Positions 18,234-27,805 are shown, numbered from the stretch's first letter. The stretch is DNA of 43,108 nucleotides from Pseudonocardia sp. (GCA_019244295.1 JAFASX010000017.1:1-43108); one strand, 5' to 3'. Made by a program: numbers and translations. The notes: generated by a model not told the origin, from the letters alone.

Positions 18234-19067
18234 ATGCTGAGAGTAGGTGGCCCGCGCCTGCTTGATGAGCGCGACCGGGCTGGCGTGCAGCATGCGCTGG
18301 ATGCTGACCCGGTCGCTGCATGCATGGTGGCTTCTCGGGTCGAGCTGGCCGGTGTCGACCCCTGGCGCCTTGGTGGCGAACTATGGGGGGTTGGTTCGCG
18401 GCTGGAGGGTTTGTGCTTCTCAGGAACGAATCTGGTCCCGCTGCGCGGCACCCTGTCCGCTCTGCGTGCTTTCGCTGACCGGGCCCGCAGGCGCGGTCGT
18501 GGATGTTCCTCACTGGTCGGGCGGGCCGAGCTGGTGTTGCCGCTGTGGGGCGAGCTGGAGGACGACTGGGCTCCGGCTCGTGAGGTCCGGCCTGACCAAC
18601 CGCTGATGGTGTTGCCGACCAGAGCGTTGTTGCCGCCCGATCCGCTGGTCCGTTCAGTGTACCCGCACGAGCTGGACCGCTACCTACCAGCGGCAGTGGC
18701 GATGTTCACCGAGGAGGTCGGCGTCGATCCGCTGTACGGCGATGGCGGCGCCGGCTACCGGGCCCGAGTCATCGAGCAGATAGCTAGCGGTCGGGCGTTT
18801 GCCCGATTTGAGAACGGCGAGGTGGTGTTCAAAGCCGAAATCGGAGCGCTGTCTTCTCGGGTCGGCCAGATCCAGGGCGTATGGGTGCATCCGGATCGGC
18901 GCGGACGTGGCCAGGGCGCCGCGGGCACCGCCGCGGTGGTCGACCGTCTGATTGCCATGGGTCGAGTGGCCAGCTTGTACGTCAACGCGTACAACGCGCC
19001 TGCCAGGGCAACGTACGCCAAGATCGGGTTCATTCAGGTAGCCAGTTTCGCCACAGTGCTTTTCTGA
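18234..19067 (+). CDS. Two-domain GNAT acetyltransferase (DUF4081 type)
   Basis: Protein of about 277 residues downstream of ispG, as Rv2867c in mycobacteria. The N-terminal ~120 residues (DERDRAGVQHALDADPVAACMVASR) match the DUF4081 region and the C-terminal half is a GNAT fold: IQGVWVHPDRRGRGQGAAGT is the acetyl-CoA loop and LYVNAYNAPARATYAKIGF the last strand-helix. The acceptor is unknown. ATG 18234 is chosen; GTG 18189 would add 15 residues. It is followed by map after 96 bases. Confidence 0.85.
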   Translation: MLRVGGPRLLDERDRAGVQHALDADPVAACMVASRVELAGVDPWRLGGELWGVGSRLEGLCFSGTNLVPLRGTLSALRAFADRARRRGRGCSSLVGRAELVLPLWGELEDDWAPAREVRPDQPLMVLPTRALLPPDPLVRSVYPHELDRYLPAAVAMFTEEVGVDPLYGDGGAGYRARVIEQIASGRAFARFENGEVVFKAEIGALSSRVGQIQGVWVHPDRRGRGQGAAGTAAVVDRLIAMGRVASLYVNAYNAPARATYAKIGFIQVASFATVLF

Positions 19068-19151
19068 GTGGTTCTCCCGCTTCCCGCGGGGCCGTTCCTG
19101 ACTTGGGCTGAGGCTGGCTGGCTTGCGGTGCTACGTGTCGGTCGCAGCGCC

Positions 19152-19164
19152 TAAGCTGGGGGCA
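19152..19164 (+). promoter_or_regulatory. Candidate -10 for map, leaderless
   Basis: TAAGCT at 19152-19157 is followed after exactly six bases by ATG 19164, so transcription would begin at or near the A of the start codon. No good -35. Confidence 0.35.
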
Positions 19165-20021
19165 TGCCTGTGCGTGAAGCCCTTACCCCAGGTCGGGTCA
19201 GCCCGATACGACCGGTGCCGTCGGCGATTCCTCGCCCGGAGTATGTGGGCAAGCAGGTGCCGACGCTGAGCGCGGAGTCGTGGGTACAGACGCCCGAGGT
19301 CATCGAGGCGATGCGGACGGCTGGTCGGGTCGCGGCCCAGGCCCTTGCGGCCGCAGGCGAGGCCGTACGCCCCGGCGTCACCACCGACGAGGTAGATAGG
19401 GTGGTACACGAGTTCCTGTGCGACCACGGAGCTTATCCGTCCCCCCTGGGCTACCGAGGGTTTCCGAAGAGCTGCTGCACCAGCCTCAACGAGGTCATCT
19501 GTCACGGCATCCCGGACTCGACGGTGATCTCGGACGGGGACATCGTTAACGTCGATGTGACGGCGTTTATTGGTGGCGTGCACGGCGACACCAACGCGAC
19601 CTTCTTCGCTGGCGAGGTCGCCGAGGAAGATCGGCTGCTTGTCGAGCGCACCAAAGAGGCGCTGAACCGGGCCATCAAAGCGGTGCGCCCCGGTCGGCCG
19701 TTGAACGTGGTGGGCCGGGTTATCGAGTCCTATGCTAAGCGGTTCGGCTACGGCGTGGTTCGTGATTTCACCGGGCACGGCATTGGGCGTAGTTTCCATT
19801 CCGGGCTTGTGGTGCTCCATTACGACGCGCCAGAAGTGGATACCGTTCTGGAGCCGGGCATGACATTCACCATCGAGCCGATGATCAACCTTGGCACCAT
19901 CGACTACGAAGTATGGGATGACGGCTGGACCGTGGTCACCAAGGACCGGAAACGTACCGCGCAGTTCGAGCACACCGTGCTGGTTACCGCTAAGGGCTCG
20001 GAGATCCTCACCTTGCCGTGA
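19164..20021 (+). CDS. map: Methionine aminopeptidase, type I with N-terminal extension
   Basis: Removes the initiator Met from nascent proteins; 285 residues. The N-terminal ~40 residues, rich in Pro ([20 protein letters not shown]), form the linker typical of actinobacterial type Ic enzymes such as mycobacterial MapB. The dinuclear metal site is complete: Asp in VNVDVTAF, Asp in GDTNATF, His in GHGIGRSFH, Glu in IEPMINLG and Glu in QFEHTVLV. Its stop overlaps the cobQ start (GTGA), so cobQ is coupled to it. Confidence 0.96.
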   Translation: MPVREALTPGRVSPIRPVPSAIPRPEYVGKQVPTLSAESWVQTPEVIEAMRTAGRVAAQALAAAGEAVRPGVTTDEVDRVVHEFLCDHGAYPSPLGYRGFPKSCCTSLNEVICHGIPDSTVISDGDIVNVDVTAFIGGVHGDTNATFFAGEVAEEDRLLVERTKEALNRAIKAVRPGRPLNVVGRVIESYAKRFGYGVVRDFTGHGIGRSFHSGLVVLHYDAPEVDTVLEPGMTFTIEPMINLGTIDYEVWDDGWTVVTKDRKRTAQFEHTVLVTAKGSEILTLP

Positions 20022-21529
20022 GTGCGCGCGCGCTGCTGGTCGCCGGTACCACATCGGACGCCGGTAAGAGTGTTCTGGTCGCCGGGTTGTGCCGATGGTT
20101 GGCGCGGCGCGGGGTGAAGGTGGCGCCGTTCAAGGCGCAGAACATGTCGAACAACTCGGTGGTCACCCCGGACGGTGGTGAGATCGGCCGGGCGCAGGCC
20201 ACGCAGGCCGCCGCCTGTGGACTTGAGCCGTCAGTGCGGTTCAACCCGGTGCTGCTCAAGCCGGGCAGCGACCGGTGTTCGCAGGTCGTGGTACTGGGCA
20301 AGGTCGACGGTACGGTGAGCGCGTTGTCCTACCGGGAGCGCAAGCCCGTCCTGTTGCACACGGTGCTGGCCACGCTGAGCGGTCTGCGGCGGGACTACGA
20401 CGTGGTCATCTGCGAGGGCGCTGGGTCGCCGGCGGAGATCAACCTGCGGGACACGGACATCGCGAACATGGGGCTTGCTCGGGCCGCCGGCCTGCCGGTG
20501 CTGGTGGTCGGCGACATTGATCGGGGCGGGGTGCTGGCGCACCTGTTCGGCACACTCGCGTTGCTCTCAGCGGCCGACCAAGCTCTGGTGTCCGGATTCG
20601 TGATCAACAAGTTTCGGGGCGACCCGGCGCTGCTAGAAACGGGCCTGCGCCAACTGGAAGCACTTACCGGCCGAGCCACGCTCGGCGTATTGCCGTTCGA
20701 CTCCCGGCTCTGGCTGGACACCGAAGACTCACTGTCGTGCGTCGCGGATGGGGTGGTCGGTCGGCCCCCACCGCCGCATGGCACGCGCTGGTTACGGGTC
20801 GCGGTGATCCGGCTGCCGAGGATCTCCAACGCCACCGACGTCGACGCGTTGGCATGCGAGCCTGGAGTCGCGGTGCGTTATGTGACCGAGCCGTCCCAGC
20901 TGACCGACGCGGACCTGGTGGTGTTGCCGGGGACCAAGGCCACGGTCGCCGACCTCGAATGGTTGCGCCGCACCGGGTTGGCCGACGCGGTATGCGCGCA
21001 TGCCGCCGCTGGCCGTTCAGTGCTGGGTATTTGCGGTGGCTACCAGATGCTGGGGCGACGGATCGTGGATGCGGTCGAGTCCGGCCGAGGCGAGGCAGCC
21101 GGGCTTGGGCTGCTGGACCTGGAGGTCCGCTTCGATGCCGACAAACACCTGGGCCGGCCGGCTGGTGTCGCGCTGGGGCACCCGGTGTCCGGGTACGAGA
21201 TCCACCATGGCCGGGTGGTGCACAGCGGGGAACCGGCGCTCGTGGTCACAGCTAACGAGACCGGCGAGGGCAGCGACGCCGGTGCCGTGCTGGGTACGCA
21301 CTGGCACGGGCTGCTGGAGAACGATGGGTTCCGCCGCGCGCTGCTGGCCAGGTTAGCCCCCTCCGGGTTCTCGCCGGGGCCGGCCACTTGCTTCGCCGCC
21401 GTCCGCAACGCGCAGCTCGACCTGCTTGGTGACCTGGTAGCACGCCACCTGGACACAGCCGCAGTGCTGCATCTGCTTGAGCACGGCGCCCGGCCAGGCC
21501 TGCCGTTCGTCGCGCCTGGGTCAGACTAG
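20018..21529 (+). CDS. cobQ: Cobyric acid synthase
   Basis: Glutamine-dependent amidotransferase that amidates four carboxyl groups of adenosyl-cobyrinic acid a,c-diamide; 503 residues. The N-terminal P-loop synthetase domain begins [19 protein letters not shown] and has [13 protein letters not shown] and [14 protein letters not shown]. The C-terminal class I glutaminase-like domain has the nucleophile Cys in [10 protein letters not shown] and the His in HWHGLLEN. It starts within the map stop. It belongs with cobO, cobB, the chelatase and cysG further right, although vapBC, mtr and a GNAT gene now separate them. Confidence 0.95.
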   Translation: MSARALLVAGTTSDAGKSVLVAGLCRWLARRGVKVAPFKAQNMSNNSVVTPDGGEIGRAQATQAAACGLEPSVRFNPVLLKPGSDRCSQVVVLGKVDGTVSALSYRERKPVLLHTVLATLSGLRRDYDVVICEGAGSPAEINLRDTDIANMGLARAAGLPVLVVGDIDRGGVLAHLFGTLALLSAADQALVSGFVINKFRGDPALLETGLRQLEALTGRATLGVLPFDSRLWLDTEDSLSCVADGVVGRPPPPHGTRWLRVAVIRLPRISNATDVDALACEPGVAVRYVTEPSQLTDADLVVLPGTKATVADLEWLRRTGLADAVCAHAAAGRSVLGICGGYQMLGRRIVDAVESGRGEAAGLGLLDLEVRFDADKHLGRPAGVALGHPVSGYEIHHGRVVHSGEPALVVTANETGEGSDAGAVLGTHWHGLLENDGFRRALLARLAPSGFSPGPATCFAAVRNAQLDLLGDLVARHLDTAAVLHLLEHGARPGLPFVAPGSD

Positions 21530-21553
21530 ACCTGACCGGATAGTCTAGTGTTG
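21523..21553 (+). promoter_or_regulatory. vapB promoter with operator-like inverted repeat
   Basis: AGACTA (21523-21528) and TAGTCT (21541-21546) are perfect inverted half-sites 12 bases apart; ACTAGA/TCTAGT overlaps them as a second pair. The right half-site is also a -10 match, six bases before GTG 21553. An inverted repeat over the -10 is the usual arrangement for antitoxin autoregulation. The left arm runs into the cobQ stop. Confidence 0.45.
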
Positions 21554-21852
21554 TGCAGGACCAGTTCAACATCTACGAGGCCAAGACCCAGCTGTCCAAG
21601 CTGGTGGAGCGGGTCGAAAACGGCGACGAGATCGTGCTAGCGCGCAATGGCAAACCCGTTGCCAAGATCGTCCCACTGCGGCGTCGCACCGAACCCAGGC
21701 AGCCGGGGGGCTGGGAAGGTAAGGGCTGGATGGCTGATGACTTCGACGCCCCAGATGGCGAGTGGGATGAAGCAATTGACGAGATGTACCGGAATTGGGG
21801 GATCGACCCTGAGAAGGCCGGTCCCCGTCGAGCTGTCGTGGATGGGAAATGA
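21553..21852 (+). CDS. vapB: Antitoxin of the Phd/YefM (VapB-like) family
   Basis: A 99-residue antitoxin. The N-terminal half has the Phd/YefM fold: NIYEAKTQLSKLVERVENGD then EIVLARNGKPVAKIVPL, the DNA-binding dimer region. The acidic C-terminal half (MADDFDAPDGEWDEAIDEMY) would wrap the toxin. It starts at GTG 21553, probably leaderless, and its stop overlaps the toxin start in ATGA, the standard coupling of such pairs. The toxin is a PIN protein, so the pair is of mixed Phd-PIN type. Confidence 0.9.
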   Translation: MQDQFNIYEAKTQLSKLVERVENGDEIVLARNGKPVAKIVPLRRRTEPRQPGGWEGKGWMADDFDAPDGEWDEAIDEMYRNWGIDPEKAGPRRAVVDGK

Positions 21853-22232
21853 GGTTGTTGTTAGATACCCGCACGCTGCTGTGGTGGCTATTCAAACTTC
21901 CCCAACTTGGCGCGTTGGCCCAAACTCATATTGCCTCGCCATCCAGCCTGGTGCATATTTCGGTGGTAAGCGGTTACGAGATCCGCTTCAAGCAGGCCCT
22001 GGGCAAGCTCGAAGCGCCAGACGACCTTGAGGCGCAAGTCACCTCATGCGGCTTTCGCGAGCTACCGGTTGTGCTGCGTCATGCGATGACAGCCGGAGAT
22101 CTACCAACGCGCGACCGAGACCCGTTTGACCGGATTCTCGTCGCGCAGGCCCGTTGCGAGGGCCTCACGCTCGTCACCGCTGACCGCAAGCTGGCCGCCT
22201 ACGATGTACCGATCCTGGACGCAGCGTGCTGA
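21849..22232 (+). CDS. vapC: PIN-domain ribonuclease toxin VapC
   Basis: PIN-fold Mg-dependent RNase toxin of 127 residues. The acidic residues of the active site can be assigned: Asp6 in LLLDTRTLLWW, Glu in ISVVSGYEI, Asp in TRDRDPFDRILVAQA and Asp in LVTADRKLAAY. Family members usually read LDTHTLLW; here the His is Arg, outside the metal site. It is coupled to the antitoxin by a four-base overlap. It sits between cobQ and the convergent mtr gene, a typical position for a mobile TA module inside a conserved block. The RNA target cannot be told from sequence. Confidence 0.9.
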   Translation: MRLLLDTRTLLWWLFKLPQLGALAQTHIASPSSLVHISVVSGYEIRFKQALGKLEAPDDLEAQVTSCGFRELPVVLRHAMTAGDLPTRDRDPFDRILVAQARCEGLTLVTADRKLAAYDVPILDAAC

Positions 22233-22287
22233 CCACTCAATACCGGCTCAATACGGCGGTGAGTCCTGAGACCAAGGAGGCCACCGC

Positions 22288-23664
22288 TTAATTCAGCGGC
22301 AGGCTGAGCAGGGCATTCTCCACCACCTCGGGCAGCGCGGGGTGAATCCAATACTGGCCGGTCGCCATCGCCCGTGCCGGGAGGCCGAATGACATCGCCT
22401 GGATCAGCGGTTGGATTACCGTGGATGCCTGTGGGCCCAGCAGATGCGCCCCGAGCAGCTGGCCGGTATCCGGCGAGGCGAGCAGCTTGCAGAACCCAGT
22501 GGTGTCTTCCATAGCCCAGCCGTAGGCGACCGAGCCGTAGTCCTGCACCGTGCTTACGTATCGCTGTCCGCGTCCACGGCACTGCGCCTCGGTGAGCCCG
22601 ACCGAGGCGATCTCCGGCTCGGTGAACACCGCCAGGGGCACGAATCGGTGGTCGGTTCGGCGCGGGGTGTCTGGATGGAGCAGGTTGTCCGCGACAACTT
22701 TCGCTTCATGGTTGGCCACATGCTTGAGCTGATACGGCGAGCTGACGTCGCCCAGGGCGTAAATACCGTCGACATTGGTGTGTTGGTACTCGTCGACCGC
22801 CACGCGCCCGTCGTCGTGTACCGCGACCCCGACGGCCGCCAGGTTCAGCCGGTCGCTATTCGGGATCCGGCCGGTAGCCACCAGCAGCGTGTCGCCCTCG
22901 ACTTCGGTGCCATCGGAGAGCCGCAACCGCACCTGGCCCGCGGACTCGTCCGCGCCGACGGCGACCACCCCGGTGCGCACCGTCCACCGCTCGCGGGCCA
23001 ACGCCGTGAATCGGCCAGACAGCGTTTCATCCAGCTCTCGCAGTAAAGCGGGGCCTCGGGTAAAGATGGTCACGTCGCTGCCCAACGAGGAGAATACGTG
23101 AGCGAACTCAGCGGCGATATAACCACCGCCGGCGATCACGATGTGACGCGGCAGTTCGTCGAGCCGCATGATGGTGTCTGACGTATGAAAGCTGACTCCG
23201 GCGCTGGCGATCGGCGCTGGTACCGTTGCCCGAGACCCGGTGGCAATCACGAATCGGTCGGCGCTGATCTCCTCACGGCCGCCGTCATCGAGCATGATTG
23301 TCAACCGCCCCGGCGCCGTGAACTCGGCATGCCCGGTAAACAGCGCGATGTTCGGCTCACCATACGCCCGGTAACGCTGACCGCTCGCCGAGATCGGGTC
23401 GATCCGACCGAACACCCGGTCCCTGATGTCGGCCCAGCGCACTTTGTCCACCGTCACGTCAATGCCGAACCGAGCTGCTTCGCGTGCCGAGCGGGCTACG
23501 TTAGCCGCGTAGACGTACATCTTGGTGGGGACGCAGCCGACGTTCAGGCAGGTACCGCCGAACACTCCGTGCTCGATCAACGCGATCCGTAGATGCGCGA
23601 ACCGATGGTCCGGCAGTGAGTTCACAGAGCCCGAACCGATGATGACCAGGTCGAAATGCCGCAC
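22288..23664 (-). CDS. mtr: Mycothione reductase
   Basis: NADPH-dependent flavoprotein disulfide reductase that regenerates mycothiol, the main actinobacterial thiol. GTG 23664 gives 458 residues, close to the ~459 of mycobacterial Mtr, and is preceded by a -10 at leaderless distance; the open frame to 23844 is rejected. FAD-binding [14 protein letters not shown], the redox disulfide in [19 protein letters not shown]-binding [20 protein letters not shown] and the C-terminal [12 protein letters not shown] with the catalytic His are present. Glutathione reductase or dihydrolipoamide dehydrogenase are alternatives by fold, but the start and synteny near the ElaA/chelatase genes favour Mtr. Confidence 0.92.
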   Translation of the reverse strand: MRHFDLVIIGSGSVNSLPDHRFAHLRIALIEHGVFGGTCLNVGCVPTKMYVYAANVARSAREAARFGIDVTVDKVRWADIRDRVFGRIDPISASGQRYRAYGEPNIALFTGHAEFTAPGRLTIMLDDGGREEISADRFVIATGSRATVPAPIASAGVSFHTSDTIMRLDELPRHIVIAGGGYIAAEFAHVFSSLGSDVTIFTRGPALLRELDETLSGRFTALARERWTVRTGVVAVGADESAGQVRLRLSDGTEVEGDTLLVATGRIPNSDRLNLAAVGVAVHDDGRVAVDEYQHTNVDGIYALGDVSSPYQLKHVANHEAKVVADNLLHPDTPRRTDHRFVPLAVFTEPEIASVGLTEAQCRGRGQRYVSTVQDYGSVAYGWAMEDTTGFCKLLASPDTGQLLGAHLLGPQASTVIQPLIQAMSFGLPARAMATGQYWIHPALPEVVENALLSLPLN

Positions 23665-23701
23665 CCGATGCACAGTAGCCGGCCGGGTGGCTTTGGCCCA
23701 A
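23664..23701 (-). promoter_or_regulatory. mtr promoter, leaderless
   Basis: Reading the minus strand, TTGGGC (23701-23696) and TACTGT (23677-23672) are 18 bases apart, and seven bases later is GTG 23664. This is the best -35/-10 pair noticed in the window. Confidence 0.45.
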
Positions 23702-23777
23702 TCCGGTGATCTGACAACAGAGGGCGAAGCACCGGTAACTCTAGCGGCATCTCGGGCGACATAGCCAGTGTGACCGA

Positions 23778-23815
23778 CGAGTCTTTGACCATCGTGGGGG
23801 GTGGTCAAAGACTCG
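23778..23815. repeat. 14-bp perfect inverted repeat between mtr and the ElaA-like gene
   Basis: CGAGTCTTTGACCA (23778-23791) and TGGTCAAAGACTCG (23802-23815) are perfect inverted copies around TCGTGGGGGG. It lies in the 200-base gap between two divergent genes, so a terminator for either is unexpected. An operator or a dispersed palindromic element is more likely. Confidence 0.6.
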
Positions 23816-23864
23816 CTCAGTCCCCGCGTCGGCGTGTTAGCCACCGATCTGGTAGGCAGAGCTG

Positions 23865-24374
23865 GTGAGTACCCGAAGCGTCAGTGAGCAGGCATCCACC
23901 AGAATCGAACCGGTTGTCGCGGCGGTGCACCGCTCCTGGGCCGCCGACCTCGACCCACTCACGCTGTATGCCTTGCTGAAGTTGCGGGTTGACGTGTTCG
24001 TGGTGGAGCAAGCCTGCGCCTACGGCGAGCTGGACGGGCGCGACCTAGAACCCCGTGCCCGGCATTACTGGCTCGGCGGCAGCGGGCGGCCCGAGCCAGT
24101 CCTCGGCTGTCTGCGGCTGCTGAAGGAGCCCGGTGGCGGTTACCGGATCGGGCGGTTGTGCGTGGCTCGCGAGATGCGGGGCAGGGGGCTGGGCCGTCGG
24201 CTGATGGACGCGGTGCTCGCCGAGGTCGCCGAGGGCGACTGCGTCGCCGATGTCCAAAGCCAGCTGGTCGACTTTTACACCGGTTATGGTTTCGTTCCGG
24301 CCGGTGCCGCCTTCGATTGGGACGGGATCGAGCATGTGCCCATGCGTCGATCCCGGCGTCAGCTGGTTCCGTGA
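23865..24374 (+). CDS. GNAT acetyltransferase, ElaA family
   Basis: A 169-residue GNAT protein. The segment [20 protein letters not shown] continuing with [13 protein letters not shown] is the ElaA signature region; [21 protein letters not shown] is the acetyl-CoA loop and [13 protein letters not shown] the C-terminal part. The substrate is unknown. GTG 23865 is the only sensible start. It ends nine bases before the chelatase gene and likely shares its transcript, as in mycobacteria (Rv2851c-Rv2850c). Confidence 0.85.
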   Translation: MSTRSVSEQASTRIEPVVAAVHRSWAADLDPLTLYALLKLRVDVFVVEQACAYGELDGRDLEPRARHYWLGGSGRPEPVLGCLRLLKEPGGGYRIGRLCVAREMRGRGLGRRLMDAVLAEVAEGDCVADVQSQLVDFYTGYGFVPAGAAFDWDGIEHVPMRRSRRQLVP

Positions 24375-24383
24375 GCTAGTTCC

Positions 24384-26381
24384 GTGACCCACACCCCGTT
24401 CCCGTTCTCCGCGGTGGTCGGCCACCAGAACATGCGGTTGGCCCTGTTGCTCACCGCCGTGGCGCCGGCGATCGGCGGGGTACTGGTACGGGGGGAGAAG
24501 GGCACCGCGAAGTCGACCGTGGTGCGCGCGCTCGCCAGGCTGCTGCCGCCTAGAGTGGCTGTGCTCGGCTGTCGCTTCGCCTGCGAACCAACCCGGCCCG
24601 ACCCGGAGTGCCCGGACGGGCCACATTCCATCTCGGCGGGGGTAACGCGGCTGCCGTGCCCGCTGGTCGAGCTTCCGCTCGGGGCCACCGAGGACCGGCT
24701 GATCGGCTCGCTGGATCCGCAACGGGCCTTGTCCGAGGGGGTACTGGCTTACCAACCTGGGCTGTTGGCTGCCGCGCACCGGGGTCTGCTCTACGTTGAC
24801 GAGGTCAACCTGTTACCCGATCACTTGGTCGACCTGCTGCTGGACGCGGCGGCGATGAGTCGGGCGCACGTGCAGCGCGACGGGGTCGCGCTTTCCCACG
24901 CGGCCTCGTTCCTGCTGGTGGGGACGATGAATCCGGAGGAGGGGGAGCTGCGGCCGCAGCTGCTTGACCGGTTCGGGCTCACCGTGGAGGTGCGTGCCTC
25001 GCGGGAGGTCGACCAGCGGGTAGAGGTCATCCGCCGGCGGCTGGCGTATGAGGCCGATCCGGTTGCGTTCGCCGAGGCATGGCGTGCCGACGAGGAGCGG
25101 CTGGCCAGCCGGGTGGCCGCTGCGCGCGAACTGTTGCCGCGCGTGACGCTGCCCGACGCCGAGCTGCGCCGGATAGCGTCCGTCTGCGCCGCGTTCGAGG
25201 TGGACGGGATGCGGGCCGACCTGGTCACCGCGCGAACGGCGGTGGCGCACGCGGCCTGGCGGGGCGCGGCGGAGGTAGCTGAGTCGGATGTCCGGGTAGC
25301 CGCCAGGCTGGCGCTGCCGCACCGCCGCCGGCGGGACCCGTTCGACGAGCCTGGGTTGGACCAGGCCGCGCTGGACGACGCACTGGATAAGGCCCGGAGT
25401 GAAACTGGGCCGGCTCCGCCCCGGGACCGTCCCGGCGATGGCCCGGACGGACCGCCGGACGGGCTCGCTGACGGCGGCGCGCCGACCCTTTCTGAGCAGC
25501 CCCGCGACGGCCGCCCGAGCCCAGGCGGAGATGGTGACTCCCGGCCCGCGCCGACGCCAGCGCCCGGGTTTCGGCCCCGCTTGCTGACCGTTCCCGGGGT
25601 GGGCGAAGGTGCTCCTGGCCGGCGCTCGACAGCCCGCACCGGGCGGGGCCGGCTAGTGCGAGCGACCGCTCAGCCGGGCGTTCGCGCCGCCGACCTGCAC
25701 CTGCCGGCCACTGTGCTGGCCGCCGTGCCGCACCAGCGGGCCAGGGGCCATCACGGGCCGCTGCTGGCGGTGTGGCACGATGACCTGCGCTTCGCCGTAC
25801 GCGAAGGCCGGGAGAGCAACTTGGTGCTGTTCGTGGTGGATGCCTCTGGCTCGATGGCCGCCCGCCGTCGGATGGCGGCGGTGAGCGGGGCGGTGGTGTC
25901 GCTGCTGCGCGACGCCTACCAGCGCCGGGACCAGGTAGGGCTGGTGAGCTTCCGGGCCGGTGGGGCCGAGTTGCTGCTGCCGCCGACCACATCGGTGCCC
26001 ACGGCGGTGACCCGGCTGTCCCAGCTGCGTACCGGCGGGCGTACCCCATTGGCGGGTGGGTTATTGACTGCGCGTCGAGTGCTGGCCGTTGCGCGGCTGC
26101 GTGAGCCGACCCGTCGGCCGCTGATGGTGCTGCTCACCGACGGGCGGGCCACGGTCCCGCTGCGGCCCGGCGGCGAGCCGGTCGCCGACGCGCTGCGGGC
26201 CGCAGCCTCGCTCGGTGCGACCGGGGCGGCCAGCGTCGTGGTCGACTGCGAGGCCGGTCCGGTACGGCTAGGGTTGGCCGCACGGCTCGCCGCCGCCGCG
26301 GGAGCCACATTGGTCGAGGTGGGGGAGCTGTCGGCGGATCGAGTGGCTGGCGTGGTGCGCGCTGGCTTAGCGGCCCGGTGA
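24384..26381 (+). CDS. ChlI/ChlD-type chelatase subunit fusion (magnesium/cobalt chelatase-like)
   Basis: A 665-residue fusion of an AAA+ ChlI-like ATPase (about 1-320) and a ChlD-like von Willebrand A domain (about 460-665) joined by an acidic Pro/Gly-rich linker. Walker A is [10 protein letters not shown], Walker [11 protein letters not shown], and the MIDAS motif is [13 protein letters not shown]. Such proteins pair with a CobN-type large subunit to insert Co or Mg into a tetrapyrrole. The cobO and cobB genes downstream favour a cobalt chelatase role, but no CobN gene is in the window. GTG 24384 gives [16 protein letters not shown]. It ends inside a large palindrome 68 bases before cobO. 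Confidence 0.9.
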   Translation: MTHTPFPFSAVVGHQNMRLALLLTAVAPAIGGVLVRGEKGTAKSTVVRALARLLPPRVAVLGCRFACEPTRPDPECPDGPHSISAGVTRLPCPLVELPLGATEDRLIGSLDPQRALSEGVLAYQPGLLAAAHRGLLYVDEVNLLPDHLVDLLLDAAAMSRAHVQRDGVALSHAASFLLVGTMNPEEGELRPQLLDRFGLTVEVRASREVDQRVEVIRRRLAYEADPVAFAEAWRADEERLASRVAAARELLPRVTLPDAELRRIASVCAAFEVDGMRADLVTARTAVAHAAWRGAAEVAESDVRVAARLALPHRRRRDPFDEPGLDQAALDDALDKARSETGPAPPRDRPGDGPDGPPDGLADGGAPTLSEQPRDGRPSPGGDGDSRPAPTPAPGFRPRLLTVPGVGEGAPGRRSTARTGRGRLVRATAQPGVRAADLHLPATVLAAVPHQRARGHHGPLLAVWHDDLRFAVREGRESNLVLFVVDASGSMAARRRMAAVSGAVVSLLRDAYQRRDQVGLVSFRAGGAELLLPPTTSVPTAVTRLSQLRTGGRTPLAGGLLTARRVLAVARLREPTRRPLMVLLTDGRATVPLRPGGEPVADALRAAASLGATGAASVVVDCEAGPVRLGLAARLAAAAGATLVEVGELSADRVAGVVRAGLAAR

Positions 26382-26425
26382 GTGGCGAGTATGGCTAGAG
26401 CCATACTCGCCACTCACCGGGCCGC
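26370..26425. repeat. 27-bp perfect palindrome between the chelatase gene and cobO
   Basis: Bases 26370-26396 and 26399-26425 are perfect inverted copies separated by AG; the centre reads GAGTATGGCTAGAGCCATAC. The left arm holds the chelatase stop codon. As RNA it would form a very stable hairpin with a small loop. The repeated words GAGTGGCGAGTATGG look like a dispersed palindromic element of actinobacterial intergenic regions, but no second copy was found here. It could terminate or attenuate transcription into cobO. Confidence 0.7.
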
Positions 26426-26448
26426 CAGCCGAAGAGGGAGCCAGCTCC

Positions 26449-27063
26449 ATGCCACAGGGACAGGTCGTCGAGATACCGGACGACGGGTTGACCACCCGTG
26501 CCCGCCGCAACCGGCCGTTGGTCATCGTGCACACCGGCGAGATGAAAGGGAAATCGACGGCCGCGTTCGGGCTGGCCCTGAGAGCCTGGAACCAGGGCTG
26601 GTCGATTGGCGTCTTCCAATTCGTCAAGTCGGCGAAATGGCGGGTTGGCGAAGAAGCGGCCTTCCGTGCGCTCGACCGGCTGCATCATGAGACCGGTGAG
26701 GGCGGCCCGGTGCAGTGGCACAAGATGGGCGCTGGTTGGTCCTGGGCGCGTAAGAAGGGCACCGAGGCCGATCACGCCGCCTCGGCGCTGGAAGGCTGGC
26801 GGGAGATCCGTCGCCGCATCTCCCGCGCTGAACATCAGCTTTACGTGCTAGACGAGTTCACCTATCCCCTGAACTGGGGCTGGGTGGATCTCGGTGAGGT
26901 GCTCGAGGCACTGGCTGGCCGACCCGGCACCCAGCACGTTGTCATCACCGGGCGCAACGCTCCAGCCAGTCTTGTCGAGGCCGCCGACCTCGTACTGGAG
27001 ACCACGAAGATCAAACACCCGATGGACGCCGGGCAGAAAGGTCAGCGGGGGATTGAGTGGTGA
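26449..27063 (+). CDS. cobO: Cob(I)yrinic acid a,c-diamide adenosyltransferase
   Basis: Adds the 5'-deoxyadenosyl ligand from ATP to reduced corrinoids; BtuR/CobO family, 204 residues. The P-loop is in HTGEMKGKSTAAFGLALRAW; the following VFQFVKSAKW, LYVLDEFTYPLNWGWV and the VVITGRNAPASLVEAADLV block are typical. GAGGGAG is placed for ATG 26449. The last 53 bases overlap the opposite-strand SGNH gene tail to tail. It lies downstream of the chelatase and upstream of cobB, as in mycobacteria except for the inserted antisense gene. Confidence 0.95.
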   Translation: MPQGQVVEIPDDGLTTRARRNRPLVIVHTGEMKGKSTAAFGLALRAWNQGWSIGVFQFVKSAKWRVGEEAAFRALDRLHHETGEGGPVQWHKMGAGWSWARKKGTEADHAASALEGWREIRRRISRAEHQLYVLDEFTYPLNWGWVDLGEVLEALAGRPGTQHVVITGRNAPASLVEAADLVLETTKIKHPMDAGQKGQRGIEW

Positions 27064-27805
27064 TCGAGTGCCGATCGTGTGGTGAGCGGGGTGCGGGATT
27101 CAGTGCCGGGCGCTGGGTTGACTGTTGGCAGAACACGCGCCGCGCGGTGCCCTGGATGGCCCGCGCGAGGTGCGCCACGCCACTGCGCGTTGGGTGTATC
27201 CCGTCACCGGCCACGTCCAGCGACGGGCTCCAGCCCGCGCTGGCGTCCACGATCCGCACCGCGCTGAACTGAGCGGCGACCGCGCGCTGAGCGGCGGCAT
27301 AGTGCTCGATGACCTCGGGGTTGTGGCCAGGGTGGCCGGGCGCGCGCACCGGCAGCGGACGGACCAGCAAAATGGTCGGCACCGGCCGGGGCACGAACGC
27401 GGTGAGGGTGTGCCGCAATGCCGCAGTCCATTGCGCGGTAGGAATCTGCTTTTCGATGTCGTTGATCGACGAGTCGATCAACACCAGGTCGGACGAACCG
27501 GGCACCCAGCGGGTCGGGCCTTGGTGCACCATCCGGTCCACGTCCAGGGTGGTGGCTTCATCGACCGCTCGGATGGCCGGCTTCACCCCGAACGAGGTAG
27601 CGGCTACGGTGACGTAGCTGGCCGGCGCGCCGCCGATCTTCGGTGAGCTCAGGTAGCTGTGGCCGTAGGCGACAAGTGGCCCTCGTGGGCGCTCACAGGT
27701 CGCCGCTGATGGGGCAGCTGACGCCGCGCCTTGCGCGACAATCAAGCTGAACAGCAAGCAGCATGCGGCCATGGCAAGCGCGGTGAACAGGGCGCGGATC
27801 CGCAC
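27011..27805 (-). CDS. Secreted SGNH/GDSL-type hydrolase
   Basis: Exported esterase-like protein of 264 residues. The N-terminal signal peptide (hydrophobic about 5-25, cleavage near ASA-AP) precedes an SGNH fold: VAYGHSYLSS carries the nucleophile Ser in block I, IDSSINDIEK holds the Asn of block III, and DGIHPTRSGVAHLA the Asp-His of block V. The substrate is unknown; cell-envelope esters are plausible. GTG 27805 follows AAAGGAG closely. The last ~35 residues are polar and encoded partly over the cobO 3' end, suggesting that the stop has drifted. It is antisense within the cobalamin block and looks like an insertion. Confidence 0.82.
   Translation of the reverse strand: MRIRALFTALAMAACCLLFSLIVAQGAASAAPSAATCERPRGPLVAYGHSYLSSPKIGGAPASYVTVAATSFGVKPAIRAVDEATTLDVDRMVHQGPTRWVPGSSDLVLIDSSINDIEKQIPTAQWTAALRHTLTAFVPRPVPTILLVRPLPVRAPGHPGHNPEVIEHYAAAQRAVAAQFSAVRIVDASAGWSPSLDVAGDGIHPTRSGVAHLARAIQGTARRVFCQQSTQRPALNPAPRSPHDRHSITTQSPADLSARRPSGV

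Noticed and set aside
23665..23844. 60-residue N-terminal extension of mycothione reductase
   Set aside because: It would read through the 14-bp inverted repeat and the promoter; GTG 23664 gives the family length.
24821..26049. Long minus-strand frames opposite the chelatase gene
   Set aside because: High-GC third-position shadows without domain or RBS; the plus strand has complete AAA+ and VWA motifs.
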